Source of the DNA: Sinohyriopsis cumingii
Lineage: Eukaryota > Mollusca > Bivalvia > Unionida > Unionidae
DNA length: 64,000 nucleotides
Reading direction: 5' to 3'
Assembly: GCA_028554795.2 (NCBI GenBank)
Contig: CM068826.1
Span: forward strand, 106,857,602-106,921,601
The notes under the pieces were generated by a model that had not been told where the DNA came from, did no database searches, and saw only the letters and a program-made list of their open reading frames with translations. Shown here piece after piece: positions 53,203 to 64,000 of this stretch (its first letter is position 1; the number at the start of each line of letters is the position of its first letter). The position numbers were made by a program, and so were the translations under genes.

Positions 53203-55126
53203 CAGTGTGACCCCGCTATAACACGGTAGTTGGGAGCCATAAAACCTGACCATGTTATATACCGAACTGTGTTATATGCAACCAAGTCAGTTTGCTGAAG
53301 AAAATGTACCACCCCCACAAAAAAAAAATTGTGGGGGGTGGGGGACGTGTAGGTAATAAATGGGGGTGGTAAAATACGTGCTTCGTTGGCACAGTTACCA
53401 TCTTGAATTGATGCATATTAAATGAGAAATACACCTGTAGTGAATATTTAGAGAACCATGAATTGGTACATATACGTGAATCCTGTTTATATATAAATGT
53501 CTAATGTATAGCATAAATAGAGTATCAACACCATTACTCACCTGCAAACCTCATCATATACATTGAATCCACAATACAATTCCATCGAAAACATGCACAC
53601 ACAGCTTTAAAATATTAATTAATTTTGTAACAGGTCATATTGGTCTGAATTCAGTGGAAAAACATAACACAATCACGTAACGAATATGAAGCACATTTAC
53701 TTTAAAGTATGTTCCAAGTCGGTAAAAGTTATTTGCATTTTACGCCGCCATTAGCATAAACTTTTTCCCTACGAAAAGGAAGCTTTCAGAGCAGAGTTAA
53801 CGTGTTCCAGTCATGCAAATCCATCAGATTACATCACTTTTATTTAAGTTTGATACTGACTTTCTTTGAAGAAAAGTTCTTTGCTGTTATTGAAAGATTG
53901 TAGTCGCCTTTCTCTGATGAAGGGTGCATGCGCTATTGAAGTCACCGCTAAAGGACAGCTTTGGAGAACCAAACGAATGTCCATTTCTTGTTGTGGCAGC
54001 AACATCAAATAATTGTATTGCATGATTGAGACTGCTATTTTTTCCATCTGCTGAGCATGTTTTCATAACAGTCGGTGCTTCAAAGGTAATGATCTGTTTC
54101 CTTTGAAATTTCAACAAACTATTTTATCTGGGTACATTTTTAAAAAGGAATTGGCCATCATTTTAACTATTCTAGTTACTGTCCCTCCATGCCTACTGAA
54201 TAAACCAATAAGTAAGATGTATTTTTTTTTTTTTACATTTGTGGTAGCAGCGTGATGCTGCCTTCCACGCATGCATCTGAAAATTAACAAAGGGTCAACA
54301 GACAATAGAGACACAGGTGTTCTTCTGACAGGGATTATTACAGAAAACGTGAAGAATTTAATTCTGAGTGAAACAAAGAGTAATTTTACCTACCATCCAC
54401 ATACAAATGCCAGTCTTTGTAAATATATTAATTACTAGCGAGCGGCAGAAAATCCGATGAAAGATAGATTAAGAGACAATGCCTCGTCCGGTTGATCTCA
54501 GTTACCAGAAATGTCAACAACAAAAAATAGGATATTTCACAACTTGCAGAACTCATGCTGGACGTCAGGATAAGCGGATTATGATATAACAATGCACTGT
54601 TTAGATGGTTTTTCAGTATGGACAAAGAATTTGTTTATGTAACAATAGATAAATTTCAGTTAATTTTATATCCATTTTGCAGCTTCCTTTCATGGGGCCT
54701 CTGAATTTCTGCACTCCAAACCAATGGATGTATATAAACGGTTAAACAGCCAACAATGTGGCCAAAAAATAAAAAAGCCACATGGTATGTTTTGCAGCCA
54801 ATAAGGAAAAACAATCCAAGTTTGTGACATTGGCGAAGACCTACGTGATCCCAGAATAAACTTTTTATGTGTTTTGTCTTATTCTTACTTTTAAGAAGAA
54901 AAATATACTTTTTCGTCTACGTGAAAAATACATATAAAATTTCGGGAGCCATGCCACGATCCTCTTGTATTATTCGTACGCGATCTCTTCCCCAAAATGA
55001 TAAGCAACTTTTTGTTTTTTTGTACACAGGAAAAATCCATGTATATGAAATTTCGGGAGCCATGCCACGCCTGCGTTATATCCAAATTCAATTTATAATG
55101 GAGTGTGCTATAGCGGGGTCACACTG
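53203..55126. mobile_element. non-autonomous pogo/Tigger-type element, 1.9 kb
   Basis: Ends CAGTGTGACCCCGCTATAACAC and GCTATAGCGGGGTCACACTG are inverted copies, flanked by TA (53201-53202, 55127-55128). The termini resemble those of the 42-45 kb Tigger (CAGTGGAACCCCGCTATAACGC), and 'tttcgggagccatgccacg' occurs twice near the right end. No transposase seen inside; the interior holds an inverted fragment shared with ~48.3 kb. Confidence 0.85.
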
Positions 55127-55128
55127 TA

Positions 55129-56801
55129 AATATATTTATTTGATCAAAATACCACTATCAGAACAAGTAGTTTAAGAAAGAGGAATGTATGCAGAGCTTA
55201 TGTTAGTAAACAGTCTTATTTTGAAGCTAAAGTATCGAAAAGGCATTACCCATTAGCAGTGAAATAATGTACATAATAAACAAGTTTCCAAAACTTGTTC
55301 CAGCTGGCTAAGCTAGCTATGTATGTGCTCCATCAGCAGAGGTGTCTCGGCATAGAACAGTAGTCATACACTGGTGAGAAACAGATTAAGCTTAGAAAAA
55401 ACAGATAAATGCTTATGCAGCTTGAGGTGACATCTTTTAAAGATTTTGATTTCATAAGGACTCTGTTAGAGTGTAGCTAGAAGAAAGATAGATATCGTAG
55501 TGTTAGGTATATAGTGAACTATGGCCATTTCGTTCTCTCCCTCCTTTTTGTTCTATTCCCCCCCCCCCCATTTTTGTAACAAGTGGGTATTAAATAAAAC
55601 ATTAGATAAAATCCAGGCAGCATTTCTGAAGTGAAAGCACTGGAGTTGCAACTGGAGAAGAAAGTATAGAATCTAACGGTTCTACATATATCCTTATGGT
55701 TAACATCTGGGTTACAATGACGTTCTTTTTTAATATCATTTCCCTTTCATATTACATTTATTTATTTCTGTATTGGTTTTGTATTTGTTTCGTGTATTTA
55801 AATAAGTAACTGAAGTAAAACACTCAATACCGTGAATAGTCAATGAAAAGTCATTGAATATCAGCTCTCTTGGTCTGTATTAGCCCTGTTTCATGGATTA
55901 GTTCATTAAGTTTGTCTTGTGCTATTTAGTTTTCATTTTAATTTTGTTGATTTTATTTGATGTCACATTCTTGGACCAATCTTTTTGTGTGCCAGTGTGA
56001 ACCTGTTTTTTTTTTTTTAAAAGAATGCCTGGACATTGTGTTTATAATCCTTGTGGGAAGAAGCTGATAACTTCAAAGCCTGGATAGGGCATTCCAAACT
56101 TAAGACTAAAGCACTATGAGGATAAATTATTCACTATTAGGTCTGAAATTTTTTATTTTTGGTCTGGAAAAGGTATGAATTTTTTTTCTAAATTTGTGGC
56201 AGGTACCCTGTGTCAGTTTTCAAGAATGTCTTGCGGCGTTGGCTGCCCATATTGACACTTGCACAGCTTAGTGAATTGATAGTTGTACTGTGTACTTCAT
56301 CTGATGCCTTTTTCCTAACCAATATAAATCCCAGCACAAAAAAGTGGTAGCCAAGGAATGCCATGTCAGTTGAACTACTTAACTTTTTTTTAGTGAAGCA
56401 AAAATGGCTAATAATATTTAGCATAGTTTATATTTATTGCTATCATGTAACATGGACTATACTTACAGCAAGAGCACCGCACTGATAACTTTGGACAAAT
56501 TGCTCAAAAACTTTTAAAACTATGTAAAATATACAAATATTCTTCATAACCTGAGCTATGAGTAATTTTTATTTTTAAAAAAAGACTGAAGGTCCACAAC
56601 CAGAATTACAAATAATTCTGGTTATTAGATATTTTCCATGACACATTTTGAATTGTTTTCATTTGTAGGTAACTTAATAGAACTTAAACATCTATACAAA
56701 AGTTTGTGATGGTGATAGAGGCTTTGTTTTCATCAACATTTTTAATTTGTATGCATGCCAGACATAGTACTAACCATTAGCCATGCCTTTTATCTTTCTA
56801 G
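55129..56801. other. ALYREF intron 1 (part), no gene seen
   Basis: AT-rich with a C10 run near 55560. No gene. Ends in the polypyrimidine-CTAG acceptor of ALYREF exon 2. Confidence 0.45.
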
Positions 56802-56972
56802 ACTAAACAAGTACCAGATGTTTGGAAGCATGACCTGTTTGATGGTGGAGTCAGTACCGGTAGAAGAGGTGGTTTTTCCTCAGGTGGAGGTGGTTTGACC
56901 ACAGGTGGAGGAGGCACTGGAAAGCTGCATATCTCAAACTTAGATTTTGGTGTCAGCGATTCTGATATCCAG
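56802..56972 (+). CDS. ALYREF: ALYREF / THO complex subunit 4, exon 2 (start of RRM)
   Basis: 57 codons in phase 0 between TTTCTAG and GTTTGA. It starts [16 protein letters not shown], continues through a glycine-rich linker, and ends in [18 protein letters not shown], the first strand and helix of the RNA-recognition motif (RNP2-like L-x-I-S-N-L-D). W-x-H-D-L-F-D and [10 protein letters not shown] are highly conserved in Aly/REF. Intron 1 is 15.9 kb, swollen by transposons. The next exon (rest of RRM) was not found before 64000. The antisense 73-codon ORF here is a shadow. Confidence 0.95.
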
Positions 56973-58483
56973 GTTTGATATAATGAAATTTTGGTGTTTA
57001 GTATATGTAAAAAAAACATAAATCAGCATTGTTAAAGTTGCTAGGGAACAAATGTCAACTAGCCACTGTCTGGCAACTGTTAGAATGTAATGTGGCATGT
57101 CTGAAATTTCATCATCAGTTTCTTCTTGCAAGTTTTGCATCAGAAACTGTCATCACATACAGTTTAATGCACAGTCTGATCCCTCTTCTGACTGACACCA
57201 CCCATTCTTATATTGTTGGCTATCTGTTTGACAATAATGGTTCACAGGCTGTGAAAACAGCCTTAGTGACAGACATATATAGCAGGGTTCATATGGTCAT
57301 TAAAGGTCATTGACAAGTTTTATAATTCAATAAATTGGTTGTCATTATGCATTTGGTGTGCATGATATGAGACCCATATCATTCTGCTCTCAGAAAGTTA
57401 TGCAAACATATGATGATGAAAAGCTCAGAGTCTTTATCAAGCAATATGGTAAAGTCAAACAGTCATTACCTACCTCAGAGTAGCCCAAGATGACAAGTGA
57501 ACCCATAATTGATGCAGAGTCCATCAGAAAAGCATGGTCACTTGTGAAACCCCTGGTTGTGAATGCAGGATATCCAAGGGGCAGCACAAGTGCTCTTTGG
57601 GGTTTAATTAACAAGTACCAAAAAAAACCCGATCTCCAAATTTTCTGACATTAGCAGCATGGGGACTTACTGCACTGATTCATACTGCTGATGGTGTCCA
57701 TGTGTTTAGTGGCCATTAAAATCAGGTGAACATTTTGATTTTATGTTGGTTTTGAGCACTGGAGAAATTCTAAGGACACTAAGCATTGTTTTTTTTTTAA
57801 TTAAAAAAACAAACAAGATATGATTGATTTGGACAGATCAAATTCTTGTCACTTTTAGTTGCAGTTGGTCTGTGGGACTGATACAATTCTATCTCATTAG
57901 ATTTATGTCTATCTCATTAGATTTATGTTCAGTATGTTATACACAAGTTTAGACAAATTAGAACCATCAATCATTATGTACTTTACTTTCTTAAATTCAA
58001 GTTGAAGTTCATTTCTGGTACGAAACCACCTGGACTTGTTAAGTTACATTGACTTTATATTTGATTTTTAAAATGTATATGGTGTGTGATCAGTGATTGT
58101 GATGATATGAAAGAGACCCTGAAAATCATGTCATTCAGCACAGTGCACAGATTAAAGGTACCATATTAACCATATATTTTGGGATACTGTATTGCTAATT
58201 ATGTCAGAAAATGCACACAAACTTTAATTTTATTTTATGAAAATTATTTAAACCTCTTTAATAACTGCAGTATCATTTCATCAACGTAACATTTTTCCAG
58301 CACACATCTTTTCGGTGCATGAAGGCCCCCTTGTGCTGTGAAATATTATCATTGGGGGCAACACATTTCCTACTGCTGAAACTGCAAGGACTAAAGTTAG
58401 ATTCTTTTATCTGCACCAGTTGTGCAAATTCTCCCACTTTTGACCCTGTTCTTATAGACAGTCCATCCAGAGATGAGATCATA
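56973..58483. other. ALYREF intron 2 (part), no gene seen
   Basis: No exon found. A short direct repeat (ATCTCATTAGATTTATGT twice) lies at about 57891-57928. Confidence 0.45.
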
Positions 58484-58491
58484 GTACACTC

Positions 58492-59705
58492 ATAGCTGCC
58501 AACCCTCACGAATTTGGTGTGAATTTCACGACTTTTTCAGCGATTCACAGATTCACACCGTAAGACAAAAATTCACGAATTTTCCGATCCTCAATTATTT
58601 TAAATCTTTAATAAAATATCCGATTTCCCATTAAGCGCTAGTCGTGATATTCGCAGTTGCCGAAACGGTCCGGTACCGCTGGTCACGATATTAGTAGATC
58701 TACAGCTGATTAGTACAGTTGGCCCGGTCGCAAACATTTTAGCCTATTTTAATCTATATATATAAGAGCAGTTTTACAAGTGCTTTTGAGAGAAACTGGG
58801 GCCTAACCGGAAATTTGATCCGCGCATGCGTCAAAACACTGATTCGAGTTACCGTTCAGCATCGCATGTAAGATTTTGAAAACGTCTTCACCACCAAGGA
58901 AAAAGAAATGTATTACTCAAAAAGTGAAGTTTAATTTGGAATATATCAAAAATTGGCCGTGCATTCTGCCATTAAACATTGATATTCATTCATGCTTTTT
59001 GCACTCAGTGTGCCATCGCAGAGACGATGTAAGGAAGAATGTCGGTTGAAAAAAACACGTAGAAGTTGGGAAAATTAAGAATTCGCAGATTTCAGCTCTG
59101 GAATATTTTAAACCATTGCCGGAAGACCCGCAGGCTACCAACGCTTAAGCATTATTTGTGAGTTTTCTTGTGTCGAACACGATCTACCTTTATCAGCTGG
59201 AGACCATGCTAAACATTTGTTCTGACATGTTCCTGGACTCGAAAATCGCTTCCAAATTTTCATGTGGAAGAACAAAAAATGCTGCAGCTCCTGTGCATTC
59301 CTCACAGCAACAGTGACAGCGAAAGAGTATTTTCTTTAGTGAGGAAAAATAAGACAGACTTTAGGGTCTCCTTAGCTGCAGAAAATTTGCCAGCAATTTT
59401 AGTCCCCAAGATCAACCAGCAGGCAAGAAGTCGGAACTGTTTTTAGTGTTTAGAAAACAAATTTACGATCAAGCAGTTGAGGAAGTTCAAGTCTGCCATA
59501 GTATCATGTCTTGATAAATAAATATTTCTGCATATATGTAGTGTTTTATTTTTATTTTGCGAACTTGATATAGTGTAGTATTGACGGTCGGAGTAGTCAG
59601 AGTGGATGGAGTTATTGTCGTGGTATTTTTCACGAATTCATGTCCAAATTCACGACTTTTTATCCCTATTTTCACTAATTGTGAGCCTGGAAGGTTGGCA
59701 GCTAT
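58492..59705 (+). mobile_element. hAT-type element, 1.2 kb
   Basis: Ends ATAGCTGCCAACC and GGTTGGCAGCTAT are inverted, with flanking GTACACT(C/A) (58484-58491, 59706-59713) as an 8-bp duplication with one mismatch. The frame at 59264-59446 encodes LLCIPHSNSDSERVFSLVRK and NKTDFRVSLAAENL, the hAT C-terminal dimerisation motif (S-x-x-x-E-R-V-F-S). The upstream transposase is largely deleted, so it is non-autonomous. Sub-terminal TTCACGA repeats occur at both ends. Confidence 0.85.
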
Positions 59706-59713
59706 GTACACTA

Positions 59714-60209
59714 CAGTTTCAGGCATGTTAATGATCATATTGTCATTGAAATAAACTTCTTTTCTGGCTCACGAATTCACTGAATGGTATGATTTTCTCT
59801 TTACTTCTTCTGGGAGACACTTGGTCATCAATGTCGTATGAAGCATTAGCTTTTATTGCTTTAAAAACTGTTTCCCTGTTTCAATTTATTTTAAAAATTC
59901 CCATGAATACCAGTAAAAAGGAACAAAAGATGGCTTCCCTATGTTGGGTGGCTTTATATCTTAAAAACAAAATTGGTGCACTTAAAAGAATCCGAAGTCA
60001 GCTTCCAGAATTGGCTTTCATTGTAGTAAAACAACCTTTGTATTTGATATCCTGCTATTAAATTAAAAAACAATGCGTTTATTGCTTGCTACCAGTTGTG
60101 TTTATTCACCACCTGGACTTCTATTTCTTTGCTATGGGCAATCATAATTGATACAAACATGCGTTGATGTTTGCGTAAATAGTATACACTGCATTAACTT
60201 GCTTTAATA
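59714..60209. other. ALYREF intron 2 (part)
   Basis: No gene. A 90-codon plus ORF at 59789-60061 has no recognisable motif. Confidence 0.4.
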
Positions 60210-61950
60210 CAGTAAAACCTGTAATGAGCAACCTCTGCTATGAGTGACCACCTGTCATTTCCGACCACAATCATAATGCACGGATCGATTTTACTATATA
60301 AACGCTTTGTTATGAACGACCACCTGCTGAATGCGACCAGCGACCGCGATTTCTTGGCAAAATATGCATTTTGACACTGCTATGAGCGACCGCATCGCCA
60401 AAAAAAGCAAAAACAGATTGACACCACTGACCGTAACTTAATCCTTTGTAAACACTAGAGCTCGGGATAAATGTAGTATGCAAACAAAGTGCACATTAAA
60501 TAACACTATAGTTGAACAACCATATATCAAGATAAACACCTCTAACCATCATTTAATCCTTTGTAACAAAGACTGCATAAATAGTAAAGATTGCTCTAAT
60601 AAAGTATTTAAAAAGAATTTGTCTTGCTACAGTACCAGTTTTGTGAAATTTACAACTCCAGCATACGGTGTCATAAACTGCAGTAAACCAGACTACAGTA
60701 CATGTCACTAACCGCCATTGTAGTGCCAAAGTCATGTGAATAGTCAGTAAGAGTAACATCAAAGGGAGTAATGATGGATATACACAGTCATACACAGTCA
60801 ATTTAGAGGTTTGTATTATCTTTATGAAAACTCACAAAACGCCAGCAGTCCTTATATCCCAGTGAGAAATCGTTTGAAAGGGCTTCAGTGTACGTTTGAG
60901 TGCATCGTTTCTTTTCAGTTAATCCATGATGCCTGGAGGGTGAATGAGCTCATTGTCTTTAATACTAGTAAGTGAGAATCATTTCCGGATTTTTTTAAAA
61001 TTATTTTTTTGTTTCTTTTGTTAGTGTTTCACCAAGCCACCATCTGTTTACCTGGGTGCAGATGGTCGCAACCTATGTTTATCGAACTAAACGGCTGTTG
61101 ATTTAAACTTCGTCTCAGAATAAATGTATTGTTTCTTGATGAGTTAATTAGGTCTTTTGGTTTCATTCATTGGTACATAATATATATTCCACATTTCCCC
61201 AAAACCTGATCAAAACCGATAGTCTTTATAACATCAACACTAATAACAATGGCAGAACCTCCGCTGAAAAAAAGAAAAGTTTTAACACTGGAAGAAAGGA
61301 TTAATGTCATTGAAAGAAATGAAAAAGGGGAGACTGCTCGCAAAATAGCAGTCAGCTTAAGCGTCGGTAAAACGCAAGTTCAAAATGTAATGAAAGACAA
61401 GGAGTCCATTAGAAACAAATGGCAGATAGGTGCACAAGCACAGATGAAATATGCCATGGCACGACAAACAGTTTACAGAGATCTGAACGAGCGAGTATGG
61501 GAGTGGTTTTGTGTTGCAAGAAGTAAAAACATACGAGTAAGTGGAAAGTTGATTCAGGAAAAGGCAATAATTGAGATACATGTTCCGACCAAACAGCTGA
61601 GTAAAACATGTCAACAAAGAAGTATAATGGCTTTATTATAAAACAAGTGAAAAAGTGTATGGAATAAGATATATACATCATATCTAACTGTTCATTTTTT
61701 GTACATATTAATGTGATGCTGAAATATAAATTTTATTCTCGTTGTTTGATAGATGTATATCTTTATTATATAAAGATATTTTGAGAGGAATGCATGCAAT
61801 ATTTAACAAGATTTATGAATAAAGGATATGATACATGTACAGTGAGTATGGGTATTATTTATTTTTCAACAATGCTAACTATTGACCCTGAAAACCAGTC
61901 CATTTTCGCACACCTCTTATGAGAGACCACCTGTCTTGAGAGACCGCTTT
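60210..61950 (+). mobile_element. truncated Tigger/pogo-type element
   Basis: Left end TA-CAGTAAAACCTGTAATGAGC followed by repeated 'gagcgaccacctg'-type subterminal sequence, similar to other Tigger families. Related GAGAGACCACCTGT sequence appears near 61920-61950, but I found no clean inverted right terminus, so the right boundary is approximate. Confidence 0.65.
61249..61641 (+). pseudogene. Tigger/pogo transposase, N-terminal part only
   Basis: 130 codons starting MAEPPLKKRKVLTLEERIN, with an SV40-like basic nuclear-localisation string (PPLKKRKV), a psq-type helix-turn-helix (TARKIAVSLSVGKTQVQNVM) and the beginning of the CENP-B DNA-binding domain (VWEWFCVARSKNIRVSGKLI). The DDD catalytic part is missing and the last ~20 residues are unrelated, so an internal deletion has removed it. 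It could in principle encode a DNA-binding-only protein, but nothing shows that it is expressed. Confidence 0.8.
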
Positions 61951-62110
61951 TGGTAATACTTTTTGTAACCAATGCCAGTGAAAATATTGTTATTTGCACT
62001 CACATTGAATGTATTTTCAAATGATTTTTATATGCAAGACATTGCGATATAGTTAACCTGGATATAAGTCATGAATGAATGGCAGGTACTTCCAGGCAGT
62101 CCATTGGTAT

Positions 62111-62184
<74 letters not shown>

Positions 62185-64000
62185 GGTGAGTTTTTGTTGG
62201 ATCCTGTTTTCAGTCTGACAGGATATTTAAACCATTGAGTAAAACCAAACATAATTAAGTTTCTTTATATTCACATCAGTGGACATTGTGATGTGTGTTA
62301 CCTGACATAAGTGATACACACTACAGTATGGATGCATATGCTATATATATGGGGTTATTGGATGTATTCTTTCTTTAATAAATTGCTTGTGATGGGGGGG
62401 GGGGAGTGGAAAAAATGGAAACAATACAAGGTGTGTTCCTTTCATTTTATTTTCCAATAATTTTTTGCCTATTTGATTTGTTATAACATGCAGTGTGTGT
62501 TGGGAGGAGGTGCCAGTTCAACACAATTTTCATAGATGCCAACCATTACACTTTTGGCTTAATCAGTACACTTTTTTTCTGTCACTAATTTACGTGTATC
62601 TGTGTTCAGATTACGCATTTTCGGTATATTCCCCTCCCTCCAAAAATTAATTTGTTTTCTCATGCAAGTGCCTTTGGACACCTACTCCATTCGCATACAG
62701 GCACTTTTTGACGTCTCTACACCATTCTCATGCAAGTGCCTTTTGACACCTGCTGTAAACATCAGCCATTTTGAGCGGGTTTTCATAGTGCTACCTTTGG
62801 GGGAAACCCCTGTTACATACTACATTCATTACTGTGAATGACCAATACGTCAGATCACGTGGTCGCTGTTTATGCTCTGGTTGAAATCTGCTATTTAAAA
62901 TAACTGGGTCATATTCTCCACTCTCCAAATAACGTAGGTAAAGGCTCTGATATTGATGTAGGCAGCAATTAGTTTTTATAAATTATCAAATTCAGATGAC
63001 TTATTGATGTAGACGCAGACAAAAAACTTGTAAATTTTGAGTATGAGAAATGGCAGCTATGGTTGGTCACACGGCTTCACTGACTTGACGGTGACTGAAT
63101 TCTTCCAAGATTTTAAAGCACATAAAAAATCTTCCGTGATAAAATAATTTCACATCTATAGCGATCGGACTTTACTCTTAAATTTTTCCATACATAATAG
63201 ATACGTACCACAAAGGTAAAATGGTTAAAATTGCTGTTAAACATAATATACACTGCACTGCTTAACAGTTAACAGGCAGGCCTATGTGTATGGAGTTGAA
63301 TAGGTAACAGTTTTCTATTTATAATGCACTGCAATGGGTAACATTGCTACATGTGTTTTGAAGAGCTAAAAAGCCATACACTCTTTTTAGAGTCTGTGTA
63401 AGAAATACTGACAATAAAAAGGGCAGAGTTAGAGTGCTCTTCTTTTATTACCAGAATTAACAGTAGATTCCACTGGAGAAAACATTTTTTTACTTGCTTG
63501 ATAATGCTTTGAATTAATATAACTGTGAGAGATTGTTTGTTTTGTTAACAAAAATATAACTGAATTCAGATCCAGGCTCTGTAACCGAGCACTTAGTGCT
63601 CTACTAGTACAGCTGGTACAAAGTGTTTTGAAATGCAATACAAGAGTCTATTGCTTTTTAAAACTCGTATTGTTATATACAAAAACGTGAAGCACTAATT
63701 GATATCAAAAGTCCAGAGGGATAAATAAATCATTTTGTACGTATGCTCATTGAATTTTTATCATGTTATATGTGGATTACTCTTTTTCTGCTTGGATTAC
63801 TCTTTTTGTCCACTTGAATTATACTTTTTCCTCGCCAAGGGTTGGCATGTATGAATTTATTTTATTTCTTAAGTCTTGGGACATGTGACTATGTGTAAAA
63901 AAGTTTCAACTAAGTTCTGCAACAGAAAAAAATCATTTATTTTATTGTGTTCAAAGATATATAGTAAAACACGGTAATTGTTCAAATGAAAACTAACACG
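61951..64000. other. ALYREF intron 2 (part), microsatellite, no gene seen
   Basis: Contains the (CT)n run at 62113-62180 and a G run at about 62394-62403. The Arg-Glu repeat ORF on the minus strand is the microsatellite. No ALYREF exon 3 found. Confidence 0.45.
62113..62180. repeat. (CT)n microsatellite, about 34 units
   Basis: Uninterrupted CT dinucleotide run. Confidence 0.98.

Noticed and set aside
56798-57019. Minus-strand proline-rich ORF
   Set aside because: Antisense of the glycine-rich linker in ALYREF exon 2.
62028-62252. ORF encoding Arg-Glu repeats
   Set aside because: Antisense reading of the (CT)n microsatellite.
1-64000. CRISPR array or bacterial operon
   Set aside because: No regularly spaced direct repeats; introns, SINEs and transposons show eukaryotic DNA. 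The phage-like fibre belongs to the Maverick element.

Overview
This is animal nuclear DNA (introns, SINEs, hAT and pogo/Tigger transposons, microsatellites), probably from a marine invertebrate and possibly a mollusc; the taxon is an inference. Two host genes sit head to head. An R7-family RGS gene runs on the minus strand: coding exon 1 is at 40204-40251 and exons 2-5 lie at 17835-17907, 13305-13465, 12275-12326 and 3629-3693, with the rest of the gene off the left edge. ALYREF (THO/TREX mRNA export adaptor) runs on the plus strand: exon 1 is at 40695-40910, exon 2 at 56802-56972, and the rest is off the right edge. Their start codons are 443 bp apart, which suggests a shared promoter.

The centrepiece is a complete 16.8 kb Maverick/Polinton-class virus-like element (18026-34836) in intron 1 of the RGS gene, 118 bp from exon 2. 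It has 313-bp terminal inverted repeats that differ at a single base by eye, and a CAGGA target duplication, so the insertion looks young. Its left half is a plus-strand virion module: a coiled-coil protein, a small basic/hydrophobic protein, a probable major capsid protein, a pX-like core protein, an adenain-like protease, a phage-type fibre, a membrane protein and a penton-like minor capsid protein. Its right half holds replication and integration genes: small minus-strand genes including an HNH endonuclease, an 1184-residue fusion of a B-family DNA polymerase with an SF1 helicase and a C-terminal HNH nuclease, a retroviral-type integrase, a zinc-ribbon/phospholipase A2 gene split at an A9 tract, and an A32-like packaging ATPase. 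Together these would make, package, mature and integrate a virus-like genome.

The least expected signal is a family of short self-complementary palindromes, such as GAAATGC-n-GCATTTC, GAAGTCC-n-GGACTTC and GAAACTC-n-GAGTTTC. They are scattered through the element's TIRs, spacers and at least six coding regions. They sit in frame inside the polymerase and penton genes and supply the stop codons of two genes. I did not see them in the host DNA.

The flanking DNA is AT-rich and largely noncoding. It carries a 1.5 kb hAT element with 8-bp target duplication (828-2362), a LINE fragment (8523-9180), tRNA-derived SINEs, a 3.3 kb Tigger with a broken transposase (42059-45402), a 1.35 kb foldback element (46218-47566), a second pogo-type element (53203-55126), a 1.2 kb hAT element (58492-59705) and a truncated Tigger (60210-~61950).
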